Source: Phytoactinopolyspora limicola
GTDB lineage: Bacteria > Actinomycetota > Actinomycetes > Jiangellales > Jiangellaceae
Direction of reading: 5' to 3'
Assembly (NCBI RefSeq): GCF_011320225.1
Contig: NZ_JAAOEN010000018.1
Span: 1-64,000 of the forward strand
DNA: 64,000 bases
This document shows, one piece after another, positions 53,378 through 61,900 of this stretch. Each line of letters starts with the position of its first letter. Within the stretch, counting starts at the first letter, position 1. Under the pieces are notes generated by a model. That model saw only the letters and a program-made list of their open reading frames with translations. It ran no database searches and was not told the origin of the DNA. The position numbers and the translations under genes are program-made.

Positions 53378-54403
53378 TCAAGCCGTGGGCGCGGGCCCGG
53401 TGCTACCCCGCACCTCGAGCCTCGGGCGGAGCCTGAGATCCGCCTCCGGTGCCCCGTCATTCATCAACGCCCACAACCGGCTCCACGCCCCCGGGCCTAC
53501 ATCGCCTATCGGCACGGAGGCGGTCGTCAGGGCCGGCGTGGTGTAGCGCGCGAAGGGGATGTCGTCGAAGCCGACGATCGATATTTGAGCCGGGACCCGC
53601 ACACCGAGTTCATGCAGGCGACTCAATGCTCCAAACGCGACGAGGTCGTTGTAGGCGATCACCGCCGTCACGTCGTGATCGATCACGTGGTCAGCCGCCG
53701 CATGCCCATCCGCGAACGACACACCACACGCCAACTCCACCACCTCGACGGTGCCGGCCACGGCCACCTGCAGGGCCCGCACCCGGATCTGGTTCGACAT
53801 GCTGGTATCAGGGCCGGCCAGATAGGCGATCCGGCGGTGCCCGAGGCCCCGCAGATGAGCGACCAGATCACGGATACCGACCTCGAAATCGATGGTCACC
53901 GACGGCACGTCGGCATCCGGTAACTCGCGGTTGACCAGAACCAGCGGCCTGAGCTTGGGAGCCAGCTCCCGCAACCGCTCCGTCGGCATCCGCGGCGCGC
54001 ACAAGACAAGTCCGTCGCAGCGCCGCCGCGCCTCGACGGCGAGGACGGCCTCCTCGTCAAGGTCTTCCTGGGAGTCCGCGACCAGCAGCCGGTACCCCTG
54101 ATCGCTGGCCGCACGGGTCAAGCCGTTGAGGACCCCTTGAAACGTCGGGTTGCCAAGGTCCGGGACCAGCATGGCGATCACCCCGGTACGGCCCAGCGCC
54201 AAGCTGCGGGCCACGGGGCTCGGGGCATAACCGAGCTCGGCGGCGGTAGCCCGCACCCGTTCGGCAAGCTCCGGCGCCACCGACGGGTTGCCGTTGAACA
54301 CCCGCGACACCGTCGCCCGGGAAACCCCCGCGGTCGCGGCCACCAGCCCGATGGTCACCGGCACGCCCGCGCCCGACCGCCGCGAGCCGTCGCGTCTACC
54401 CAC
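53378..54403 (-). CDS. LacI-family transcriptional regulator
   Basis: A 341-residue LacI protein. The helix-turn-helix is TIGLVAATAGVSRATVSRVF near residue 17, the hinge is GYAPSPVARSLALG, and the sensor domain begins at VIAMLVPDLGNPTF. GTG 54403 is chosen because GAGGGG lies just upstream; a longer frame to 54511 would begin inside palindrome A and is not credible, and GTG 54421 is an alternative. An AACCGGTT dyad sits 30 bp upstream and another before uxaC, so autoregulation and hexuronate control are likely. Confidence 0.88.
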   Translation of the reverse strand: MGRRDGSRRSGAGVPVTIGLVAATAGVSRATVSRVFNGNPSVAPELAERVRATAAELGYAPSPVARSLALGRTGVIAMLVPDLGNPTFQGVLNGLTRAASDQGYRLLVADSQEDLDEEAVLAVEARRRCDGLVLCAPRMPTERLRELAPKLRPLVLVNRELPDADVPSVTIDFEVGIRDLVAHLRGLGHRRIAYLAGPDTSMSNQIRVRALQVAVAGTVEVVELACGVSFADGHAAADHVIDHDVTAVIAYNDLVAFGALSRLHELGVRVPAQISIVGFDDIPFARYTTPALTTASVPIGDVGPGAWSRLWALMNDGAPEADLRLRPRLEVRGSTGPAPTA

Positions 54404-54430
54404 AGACCCCTCATCTCTCACAAGGACGAG

Positions 54431-54444
54431 AGTAACCGGTTCCC
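54431..54444. promoter_or_regulatory. AACCGGTT operator upstream of the LacI gene
   Basis: AGTAACCGGTTCCC is a dyad with the same core as the site before uxaC at 53103. It is about 30 bp upstream of the LacI start, a position suited to autorepression. Confidence 0.6.
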
Positions 54445-54469
54445 CACCCCCGCACCCCCTTCCCACCCT

Positions 54470-54529
54470 CCCGGTGATCATTGGCTTTTGACTACCGGAT
54501 CCGGTAGTCAAAAGCCAATGATCACCGGG
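54470..54529. repeat. perfect 60-bp palindrome (family A, copy 2) with a poly-G flank
   Basis: The 60 bp are exactly self-complementary. The arms equal those of the copy at 28624-28693, but the centre is CCGGATCCGG instead of CCGAATTCGG: two changes that preserve pairing. The right end runs into a run of 17 or so G (from 54527). It lies 28 bp beyond the stop of the leftward propeller gene and can act as its terminator. Confidence 0.95.
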
Positions 54530-54557
54530 GGGGGGGGGGGGGGTGGGGGAGGGTGGT

Positions 54558-57500
54558 TCAGAGGGCGGAGCACTGCCCCCCGACTGAACCGCGGATCGAG
54601 TTCACCATGCCCTCGTCATCAGGCTCCGACGTGTTACCGGAGCAGCTCAGCGAACCACTCACGTCGTTGCCGGCGAAGACGAACGGCCCCGTCGTTCCCG
54701 TCACCGACACCGCGCCGCGGATCGAGCTCTCCCGCACCTGCAAACTCACCGCATCGGTTGCGACCAGGCTGCCGTGGATGGACGACGAGTTCTCGACGAG
54801 CAACGCACCGCCCGCTTCCACCGTCACCGCTCCGTTCACCTGGCCTCCGTCGAGGCACACCACGGCCTCCGCCACGACGTTGAGCCCATCGTCCACCGTG
54901 CCGGTGATCGTTTCGGTGCAGGTGAACTCATCACCAGAACCCGGCACGTTGTAACGGAACAGGTGCGCACCGGCGCTGAGGTAGACATCGCCGTCGTCGT
55001 CGACCGCGCTCCAGGCGAGCCCGTCCGCGATCCGGCGGGTCTCACCCGTGGCGGGATCGTGGACGCTGAACCGGTTGCCGGCGGTGACATAAATCTTCCC
55101 GTCGATGTCAGACCTGGTGACGGTGCCATAGGCCCAGCGCGTCGACGTGTAACGTCCCCCAACGGTGCCTTTGACCTGCGCTTCGCCGGCCACGGGATCA
55201 TAGGCGAAGAGAGCCTCCTCCGCGACGCCCCAGACCAGGCCGTCAGGGTCGACCATCAGTCCGGTGATGCCCTGGCGCTCTTCTCCGACGGGGTCGATCG
55301 CCTCGACGACCGCGCGGGTCTCCGGGTCGAAGATGATCAGCTTGCCGGCGGTGTTCCCACTGGGATCGGAGCCCAGCCCGCCGTAGATAGTGCTGCCGAT
55401 GTAGACCAGGCCGTCAACGGGGTTGTACGCGACCGAGACGACGTTCTCGTCCAGACCGATCTCGGTGGTCAGCCACTCGTGCGATCCGGTAGCGGCGTCC
55501 CAGATCGCAAGCCCGCCCTGGGTCTGCCCGTAGATCGCGACCGCCCCCAGGTAGATTTCGTCGCGCTCCGGGTTGTACGCCATGCCGTGGGGGCGATCCT
55601 GCCCCTCCGCGAGGCCGTCGAACAATCGCGGCACGGTGTTCGGGTTCGAGGGGTCGTAGGTTTCGGGGTCGAGCACCTCGAACTTGGCATGCCCGTAGGC
55701 GCCGAGGTAGAGCTTCCCGTCTCGCACCACAGCCGACTCATACTGACCGCGCTGCATCGTCGGGTCATGATCGACGCCGTCCTTGTCGACCTCGGCCAGG
55801 CCAACCATGTAACCCGACGCCCACACGGAGTTGTCGGGGCCGGTGAAGAGTTTCTGGATCAGCGTGGGTTGGGCAAACTCGATGGCGTTGTCCGAGACCA
55901 GCGTCTCGCTTTCGAGATCGGCGACGAACACCCCGGTCGCCGACGTCCCGTACAGCAGCGGAGTACCACTGGAGTCGTCCACTACCCCGTTCGAGAGGTA
56001 CCCGCCGATGTTGATGCCGGTAGGGGTAAACGAGTTGTCGGCGCCGTCGTGGACTACCAGTCCCCCTCCTTCGGTCGAGAAGACCGCCGTGCCCGGCCGT
56101 GCGCCAGCGATGATGTGGTGGCCGAAGAAGTAGCGGGTCTGTCCGGCGTCCCAGTGGACGACGTTCCCGTCCAGGTCCAGGATCAACATGCGTAATCCCA
56201 CCTGTGCGTAGAGCAAGTCCCCCACGATGTCCATGCGGCCCACCGTTGTGGCTCCCGCGTTCAGGCCAGGCGCGGTGGATTCATCGGCGATCAGCGTCTG
56301 GTCACCCCGTCCGCCGTCGTCGATCTTCCAGATCTGGGGGATCTGCCCGCCGGAGCCGACGTAGACGGTGTCGGTCTGCTCGTCGTACGCGATCGAATGA
56401 ATGTAGTCCGCGTTCGGCGCGATCTCGCGCAGCAGCTCGATCTCATCGGTGACCGGGTCCACCTGGTAGAGCCGGCTGTCTGGGTAGACCCCCAGATACA
56501 CCGAGCCATTGGGGCCGGGCGAGACGCCGAAGGCGTGGTGACTCCCGCTTGCCTCGCTGATGCGGCCCAGATCCGCGCAGTCGCCGGTGGCGGGGTCGTA
56601 GCGCCACAACTTCGAGTCGTAGTAGGTACCCCAGTAGACGCGGCCGTCGTCGGCGATATTGAGGTTCCGCACGTGTTCGGCACCCTCGACGGCGCAGGTC
56701 CGCTGCTGCTCCCCGGTCTCCACGTCGGTGACGGCGAAGGTCGCGGGGTAGTCGGTGTCCGGCGCTCCCTTGAACACCTGATACGACACGTGCCGTCCGT
56801 TCTCGAGTCCATGGGCGGCCTGGCTGGGGATCTGCGTGGTGACGGGCTCACCGAGATACTCCAGGTTCTCGTCCTGCGCGAGAATCTGCTCGACGCGGGA
56901 TTCTTCGGGCTCCTCGACCCGTTCCCCAGGGCCGAAGAACACGCTGTCCACGTAGGTGTCGACCGTCACGCCACTTGGGTTATAGATAACCGGACGAGCC
57001 GCGACCGCGCCGTCAGGGGCGTCGAAGTAGGCGGCCGAACGCTCCCACGTGTGCGCCGTCGACCGAACCATCTCCCACGGCTGGGTCACGATGTTGCCAT
57101 CGGCGTCGTCGAAGTAGACCGTGGCGCTGAGCGAACCGTCGACACGATACTGGTCGAAGCTGAATTCATAGGTTTCGCCAACGTCTACGGGCACCGGATC
57201 GGCGATGTACCCGCCGCCACGAGTGGTCGAGTCGCTGAAGACGTGGAGGCTCCGCACACCGTCGGTCGCACGCACATCGGTGAACGACACGAACTCCGTC
57301 CGACCCCACAGGGGCGACCAGCCCGGGGCATCGGTGACGTCGTCGCCCTCCTCGAAGCTCGTATTGGTCAGCAGATTCTGGGGCTCCGCACGCGGGTTCT
57401 CCTCGGCGTACACCGGAGCGCTTGCGCCGATGAGCAGTGCGCCGGCCAGCAAGCCGACCACGGCGAGCGCGGACATGGTTCTTAGAGGCCGCGCAGAATG

Positions 57501-57659
57501 GGGCGCCTGACAGCGAGCGGGGTCGAGCGCCTGGATGGCAAGGCGGAGGAAGGAGCCGCACTGGGTTTGTGCGACGACTGACGACAACGCCGCCAGCCAG
57601 GGTGCTCGGGCCCGCGAGCCAGGCGACTCCCATTCTGTGCGGCCTCTTAATCGCGTCAT
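54558..57659 (-). CDS. large secreted beta-propeller protein with N-terminal carbohydrate-binding-like domain
   Basis: A 1033-residue frame. A hydrophobic signal (ALAVVGLLAGALLIGASA, cleavage near VYAEE) is preceded by about 60 residues; ATG 57659 has a strong GAGGT site, but ATG 57476 is an alternative start. After the signal comes a jelly-roll typical of carbohydrate-binding modules (NLLTNTSFEEGDDVTDAPGW), then many propeller blades with periodic GxVYWG/LYxG motifs to about residue 930, then a beta-helical tail (GGQVNGAVTVEAGGALLVEN). It is exported, probably binding or processing polysaccharide. No catalytic residues are identifiable. Divergent from the GntR/LacI chimera. Confidence 0.75.
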   Translation of the reverse strand: MTRLRGRTEWESPGSRARAPWLAALSSVVAQTQCGSFLRLAIQALDPARCQAPHSARPLRTMSALAVVGLLAGALLIGASAPVYAEENPRAEPQNLLTNTSFEEGDDVTDAPGWSPLWGRTEFVSFTDVRATDGVRSLHVFSDSTTRGGGYIADPVPVDVGETYEFSFDQYRVDGSLSATVYFDDADGNIVTQPWEMVRSTAHTWERSAAYFDAPDGAVAARPVIYNPSGVTVDTYVDSVFFGPGERVEEPEESRVEQILAQDENLEYLGEPVTTQIPSQAAHGLENGRHVSYQVFKGAPDTDYPATFAVTDVETGEQQRTCAVEGAEHVRNLNIADDGRVYWGTYYDSKLWRYDPATGDCADLGRISEASGSHHAFGVSPGPNGSVYLGVYPDSRLYQVDPVTDEIELLREIAPNADYIHSIAYDEQTDTVYVGSGGQIPQIWKIDDGGRGDQTLIADESTAPGLNAGATTVGRMDIVGDLLYAQVGLRMLILDLDGNVVHWDAGQTRYFFGHHIIAGARPGTAVFSTEGGGLVVHDGADNSFTPTGINIGGYLSNGVVDDSSGTPLLYGTSATGVFVADLESETLVSDNAIEFAQPTLIQKLFTGPDNSVWASGYMVGLAEVDKDGVDHDPTMQRGQYESAVVRDGKLYLGAYGHAKFEVLDPETYDPSNPNTVPRLFDGLAEGQDRPHGMAYNPERDEIYLGAVAIYGQTQGGLAIWDAATGSHEWLTTEIGLDENVVSVAYNPVDGLVYIGSTIYGGLGSDPSGNTAGKLIIFDPETRAVVEAIDPVGEERQGITGLMVDPDGLVWGVAEEALFAYDPVAGEAQVKGTVGGRYTSTRWAYGTVTRSDIDGKIYVTAGNRFSVHDPATGETRRIADGLAWSAVDDDGDVYLSAGAHLFRYNVPGSGDEFTCTETITGTVDDGLNVVAEAVVCLDGGQVNGAVTVEAGGALLVENSSSIHGSLVATDAVSLQVRESSIRGAVSVTGTTGPFVFAGNDVSGSLSCSGNTSEPDDEGMVNSIRGSVGGQCSAL

Positions 57660-57733
57660 CGGACCTCATCTCCTCGGGGCACCACACGATTCGTCACCGA
57701 CCGAAACCTCCTCCATCAAGCAACCAACCGAGC

Positions 57734-57747
57734 TGCAATCGGTTGCA
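57734..57747. promoter_or_regulatory. LacI/AraR-like operator in the divergent promoter
   Basis: TGCAATCGGTTGCA is a 14-bp dyad with CG centre and one mismatched pair. It lies between the propeller gene and the chimeric regulator gene, 75 bp from the former, and is the likely binding site of that regulator. The remaining 57660-57916 sequence is AT-richer than its surroundings and presumably holds both promoters. Confidence 0.55.
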
Positions 57748-57916
57748 ACGATCGGACTGGGCGACGCGTCACTACTTCACCGGTGGCAGGCCACGCTATT
57801 TTCACCGCAGAAGAAATGTCAATACTGAGCGAGAATTCCCCATCTATTTAGGTCAATTTGCTGATAATTTACGGAGAGCGTTCCATTGACGGATCCGACG
57901 ACGACAAGAAGCCTCG

Positions 57917-59065
57917 ATGACGAATCCACCACCTCGCGATAGCGAATCGCCACGACGGAACACCCGGGCCCGTAGGCTGGCCGCGCAGCTGCGGGAAGAA
58001 CTGGCCAGCGGTCGATGGCCCATTGGCAGCCGCCTCCCACCGGTCACCGACCTCGCCGCCGCCCATGGCGTCGCGTTCGACACCGTCCGCAAAGCACTCT
58101 TCGAGCTCGCCGACGACGGGCAGCTCCAGATCAAGCCGCGGTCGGGTGCGTACGTCAAGGCACTACCCGCTACCGCCGCACCAACGGCAGCCGTCGGCTT
58201 GATCACCCCGAACAGCGCCTTCTACGACCCCGTAGTGGATAGCGCGGAGGCCGTCCTGCACGCAGCCGGATTCGAGCTACGCATCACGTTCGCGGGCTAC
58301 GATCGCACCGTCGAATTCGAGCGAGCCCGCTCACTCGTCGCCAACGGCGCCCAGGGGCTGATCATCGCCCCCACCTTGCACCTCGATGGCGATCCCATTG
58401 CCCACCTCGACGCCTTCACCACGCTGGACGTGCCACATGTGCTGGTGGAACGCCACCCGGTGGACGCACCACCACAAGCCCCGTGCCGTCGCACCCCCTA
58501 CGTGTGCTCGGACATCACCGAGGGCCTCAATCAGGCGATCTGCCACCTGCACGCACAGGGCAGACGCCGGATCGGCTTCCAAGGGCTCCTCGAGAGCAGC
58601 CACGCGGACGAGATATTTCGTGCGTACCACTCGGCCATGACCGCTCTAGAGCTGCCCGTCAACGATCAGACCGTGCTCCGCCGACCTCCGGAGGACTGGT
58701 CCGATGCCGACGTCGCCCACTACGCGAGACTCGTCGTGGAACATCGGCTCGACGCCGTTGTCTGCGTCGCCGACACACTTGCCATCAGGCTGCTCCCCCA
58801 TCTGCGCCGGGCCCGAGTGGAGGTGCCGGGCGACCTCGCGATCGTGACCTACGACGATCAGGTCGCCGGGATCGCGGAGATTCCCCTCACCACCATCGTG
58901 CCGGCCCGAGCCCAGATCGGCGCACTCGCCGCGGCCGCCCTTGCCGCGATGATCAGGGACGGAACGAAGGCACCCATCGTGCGCACCCGGGTGTTACCCC
59001 ACTTCGTCGTCCGCGAATCCACCGTCGGCGGCGGGTCGGCGCAGACCGAGCGGTCGCGTGCCTAG
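57917..59065 (+). CDS. chimeric regulator: GntR winged helix plus LacI-type sugar-sensing domain (AraR-like)
   Basis: A 382-residue regulator. Residues about 17-85 are a GntR DNA-binding domain (RRLAAQLREELASGRWPIGS, RLPPVTDLAAAHGVAFDTV), and from about residue 93 (VGLITPNSAFYDPVVDSA) a periplasmic-binding-type domain follows to the end (LAIVTYDDQVAGIAEIPLTT). This fusion is known from AraR, which senses arabinose. It faces the secreted propeller gene and likely controls it. Ends before a long inverted-repeat terminator. Confidence 0.9.
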   Translation: MTNPPPRDSESPRRNTRARRLAAQLREELASGRWPIGSRLPPVTDLAAAHGVAFDTVRKALFELADDGQLQIKPRSGAYVKALPATAAPTAAVGLITPNSAFYDPVVDSAEAVLHAAGFELRITFAGYDRTVEFERARSLVANGAQGLIIAPTLHLDGDPIAHLDAFTTLDVPHVLVERHPVDAPPQAPCRRTPYVCSDITEGLNQAICHLHAQGRRRIGFQGLLESSHADEIFRAYHSAMTALELPVNDQTVLRRPPEDWSDADVAHYARLVVEHRLDAVVCVADTLAIRLLPHLRRARVEVPGDLAIVTYDDQVAGIAEIPLTTIVPARAQIGALAAAALAAMIRDGTKAPIVRTRVLPHFVVRESTVGGGSAQTERSRA

Positions 59066-59072
59066 GCACCCA

Positions 59073-59139
59073 CTTCCTGGCCTCAGATGACGCTTAGGGC
59101 GCAGCGGGAGCCGCCTATCCGTCATCTGAAGCCAGGAAG
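59073..59139. terminator. bidirectional inverted-repeat terminator
   Basis: CTTCCTGGCCTCAGATGACG (59073-59092) pairs with CGTCATCTGAAGCCAGGAAG (59120-59139), one mismatch in 20. It lies between the convergent chimeric regulator and the DUF1048 operon. Confidence 0.85.
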
Positions 59140-59190
59140 AAGGGCGGCCATATGAGTCGAACTCGCCGTGAGGTACCCCGGGCGACGGTG

Positions 59191-59517
59191 CTACTTCTCG
59201 GCGGAACCGAGTTCCTTGCTGATGGACTCCTGATAGATGTCCGCGTAAGTGGGCGAGTCCTTGATCAGGTCGTCACAGAAGGCCGCGACGTCATCACCGA
59301 TGAGTTCCAGGACTCCTTTGCCGTCGGCAGCACCCTGCTCGAAGAAGTCGACGATCTCCGTGAGCAGGGACCCGTCCTCGAGGCCGACCGGCCCGACCTT
59401 GAAGAAGTACCCTTGCATCTCCTTGTAGACGATCTGGTAGTCCCGCGGGAGCGCCTTGACCCGCGCCAAATGCGCCCGCCACTGCTTCTTGCCTTCGATG
59501 ATGTCTTTGATGCTCAT
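59191..59517 (-). CDS. DUF1048 protein (second copy in operon)
   Basis: A 108-residue DUF1048 protein: YQIVYKEMQGYFF, GKGVLELIGDDVAAFCDDL and the N-terminal KKQWRAHLARVKALP are the family marks. DUF1048 proteins are small helical proteins found beside PadR regulators, of unknown function. It is the last gene of the operon, one nucleotide after the other DUF1048 gene. Both copies keep the VLGDDIAGFC-like motif, pointing to a conserved interaction surface. Confidence 0.85.
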   Translation of the reverse strand: MSIKDIIEGKKQWRAHLARVKALPRDYQIVYKEMQGYFFKVGPVGLEDGSLLTEIVDFFEQGAADGKGVLELIGDDVAAFCDDLIKDSPTYADIYQESISKELGSAEK

Positions 59518-59518
59518 A

Positions 59519-59875
59519 TCAGCCTCCTAGCTGACCCAATTTCCTAGCGACGTTTCTGTTCAACTGCTCACGCCACCGGTCGCGATAGGTCCGGGCACCC
59601 TCTCCGCCAGCAAGAGCCGCACAGAACCCGGCGATATCGTCACCGAGTACGTCGTGAACGCCCTGCCCGTCCGCCGCCGCCTCTTCGAGCAGCCCCAGAG
59701 CGCTGTCGAGAATCGGCAGGAGATTACGGCCCGTGAAGTCCGTGTAGGAAACAAGATGAACATTGATCTCACCCCATGCCGTTCGATACTCAGCCGGCAA
59801 TGCCTGGGCCCGAGCCTCGAATGCCTTCCATTCCTTGGTGAGATCGCTGCCGGTGATGGTCTGCCAGAAGCTCAT
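59519..59875 (-). CDS. DUF1048 protein (first copy in operon)
   Basis: A 118-residue DUF1048 protein with EWKAFEARAQALPAEYRTAW and GQGVHDVLGDDIAGFCAAL. It is homologous to the neighbouring copy, so a tandem duplication is likely. ATG 59875 overlaps the PadR stop (ATGA) and has AAGGAGGG upstream, inside the padR coding sequence. Cytoplasmic; function unknown, probably responding with PadR to a toxic or membrane-active compound. Confidence 0.85.
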   Translation of the reverse strand: MSFWQTITGSDLTKEWKAFEARAQALPAEYRTAWGEINVHLVSYTDFTGRNLLPILDSALGLLEEAAADGQGVHDVLGDDIAGFCAALAGGEGARTYRDRWREQLNRNVARKLGQLGG

Positions 59876-60201
59876 CTCTCGCCCTCCTTGAGCTTGTCGA
59901 TCCGTGATGTGACGTACTCCCATTTCGCCCAGAACGTCGCGAGTTCTGCTCGCCCCGCTTCATTGAGCGCATAGAACTTGCGCGGCGGCCCCTGTCCGGA
60001 TCGTCGTTTCGTCACCTCGACGAGCCCGTTCTTCTCCAACCGCAGCAGGATGGTGTAAACCGTTCCCTCGACGACCTCGGCAAAGCCGAGTTCGTTCAGT
60101 CGGCGCGTGATGGCGTACCCGTAGGTCTCCTCGCTGCGGATGATCTCAAGCACACAGCCCTCGAGTGTGCCCTTCAGCATCTCCGTCAGGTCATCCACCA
60201 C
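59872..60201 (-). CDS. PadR-family transcriptional regulator
   Basis: A 109-residue PadR winged-helix repressor: LKGTLEGCVLEIIRSEETYG, YAITRRLNELGFAEVVEGTV, YTILLRLEKNGLVEVTKRRS, and the FYALNEAGRAELATFWAKW wing and dimerisation helix. First gene of padR-DUF1048-DUF1048. A dyad in the promoter region (60216-60242) suggests autorepression. Confidence 0.92.
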   Translation of the reverse strand: MVDDLTEMLKGTLEGCVLEIIRSEETYGYAITRRLNELGFAEVVEGTVYTILLRLEKNGLVEVTKRRSGQGPPRKFYALNEAGRAELATFWAKWEYVTSRIDKLKEGER

Positions 60202-60215
60202 GGGCCTCCCGCGTC

Positions 60216-60242
60216 GCAGTACTCAGTGCTACCGAGTACTGC
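60216..60242. promoter_or_regulatory. operator for the PadR operon
   Basis: GCAGTACTC (60216-60224) and GAGTACTGC (60234-60242) are exact inverted arms 9 nt apart, and a second pair (CTCAGTG at 60222 and CACTGAG at 60253) is nested outside. It is 15-40 bp upstream of the padR start, as expected for an autorepressor site. Confidence 0.7.
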
Positions 60243-60280
60243 TATACAGTATCACTGAGTAGTGCGCCGTGCGCTCAACG

Positions 60281-60350
60281 CACTCCGCGACCGCCAGATG
60301 GGGTTAAGACCAGGATTCGGTGCTTAACGCCATCTGGCGGTCGCGGAGTG
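60281..60350. terminator. 70-bp inverted repeat terminator of the M81 gene
   Basis: CACTCCGCGACCGCCAGATG (60281-60300) and its exact complement (60331-60350) form the outer stem; inner GTTAAG and CTTAAC extend it. It lies 45 bp beyond the leftward M81 gene stop and upstream of padR, insulating the two operons. Confidence 0.85.
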
Positions 60351-60394
60351 GAAAGAGAGGGCGAGGGTTTCCCGACCGGCTCGGCCTGCGGGGG

Positions 60395-61882
60395 TTAACC
60401 CCGATACACCGCATCCGGTTCGAAGGGGAACATCGGCCGGCGCCGGTGGTGATAGGCGAACGTCGAGAGGTCGGCGCTCGTCGCCCCCGGGGTGTTCACC
60501 CAGATCAGCTTGCTCGCCATCGCCTCGAAGGCAGCACGCGGGGAATGGACACCTTTCGCCGCGATGATCTTCGCGTCACGCGGTTCGATGCCGACCATCC
60601 GGAACTGCATTTGGCTCCGAGTTCCGGCCGACCGAGAGTGTACGGCCAGCAGGAATCCATCGTCGGTACGGATACCCACCGACGTGCCGTAGTCATAGAA
60701 CCGAGTACCGCCGTGGGTCGGGGTGGGATCCTCGAAACGCCCATCGGTGACGGCGATCACCTCACCCACCACCGGGAACGGAACACCATGCAGACCATCG
60801 GTTTTGCCACCCACGGTGAGATCGACCCGCGCACCAACACCGGCCCGGGCACACGCCTCAGCAGCCTCGGCATCGGTGATCGACTCGATGAGCCCGGTGA
60901 CACCCAGCCGACGGGCCGCGTGCAGGATATGCGTCGAATCCCCCGGGCTTCCTCCCCCGACGTTGTCGCCCATGTCGAGCAGGACTACCGGGCCTTCGGG
61001 TGCGGCAGCGGCCTCGCGTAGAGCGGCATCGACCCCTGGCGCATCACCACGGAACTCCTCGCGCCGGTCCCACGCCGCCGCGGCGATAGTCCGGGCGACG
61101 TCGTCGGCCAGGCCGGGATCGTCGTCGGTGATCGCGACAACACTCATCCCCATCTCGGCGACATCGGCATAGGGAAACCCCTCCACCACACTCACCGACA
61201 ACACACCCGCGCGCCGCTCGTGCTCCCGGGCAAACGCCAGGAGTCCGGCCATCGGTTCGTCGTTGGTGCCCTGACGCAAAATGTTGATCACCAGCGGCGG
61301 CGCCGCCAACGCCATCACCGGGCGAATCTCACCACGAACCATCCGGCCCACCAGACGCGCACACGAGAGCCCCTGCTCGAAGGCATCAACGTGCGGATTC
61401 GTCTGGAACACGGTGACAACGTCGGCGTACTCGACCATCTGCCGAGAGACGTTGGCATGCATGTCCAACGTCATCCCGATCGGAACGTCGGGCCCGACAA
61501 CTTCCCGGACCCGCCGGACGAACTCCCCATCAGCGTCCCGGTAATCCTCGGACACGGCCGCCCCGTGCTGCGGGAGCAACACACCGTCCCACGGCCCACC
61601 AGCCTTCAACGCATCGATCATCCGGCCGACAAGGTGCTCATACGCCTCAATGGTGCTGGCACCGGTGGGCGTGATCCGGCTGTACACCAACGGGACAAGT
61701 TCCACACCAGGGGACTCGACCTCGTAGGCGAAGAACCCGGCCAGGATCGACTCCGACGTCGCGTACTCGGCCCGGATCTGGTCACCCTCCAGAATCCCGG
61801 CCCGCTGCCACACCGACAAGCCAGCCTTCACCGGCGCGAACGTATTCGCCTCGTGACTAAACCCCAACGTCGCCAACCGCAT
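60395..61882 (-). CDS. M81-family metallopeptidase (MlrC-like)
   Basis: A 495-residue protein of the M81/MlrC family, named for microcystin-degrading MlrC. Segments are FSHEANTFAPVKAG at the N-terminus, LLPQHGAAVSEDY, TLDMHANVSRQMVEY, and DMGDNVGGGSPGDSTHIL, with His and Asp residues that would bind zinc. Related enzymes in soil bacteria cleave small linear or modified peptides or amides. ATG 61882 follows GGAAGGGGG. It is 15 nt after the D-aminoacylase gene, so the two form one operon. Confidence 0.88.
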   Translation of the reverse strand: MRLATLGFSHEANTFAPVKAGLSVWQRAGILEGDQIRAEYATSESILAGFFAYEVESPGVELVPLVYSRITPTGASTIEAYEHLVGRMIDALKAGGPWDGVLLPQHGAAVSEDYRDADGEFVRRVREVVGPDVPIGMTLDMHANVSRQMVEYADVVTVFQTNPHVDAFEQGLSCARLVGRMVRGEIRPVMALAAPPLVINILRQGTNDEPMAGLLAFAREHERRAGVLSVSVVEGFPYADVAEMGMSVVAITDDDPGLADDVARTIAAAAWDRREEFRGDAPGVDAALREAAAAPEGPVVLLDMGDNVGGGSPGDSTHILHAARRLGVTGLIESITDAEAAEACARAGVGARVDLTVGGKTDGLHGVPFPVVGEVIAVTDGRFEDPTPTHGGTRFYDYGTSVGIRTDDGFLLAVHSRSAGTRSQMQFRMVGIEPRDAKIIAAKGVHSPRAAFEAMASKLIWVNTPGATSADLSTFAYHHRRRPMFPFEPDAVYRG

Positions 61883-61900
61883 CACACACCCCCTTCCACT

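Noticed and set aside
54404-54511. N-terminal extension of the LacI protein encoded by palindrome A
   Set aside because: A start inside the repeat has no ribosome site and would add about 36 residues before the usual LacI head; GTG 54403 gives normal length.
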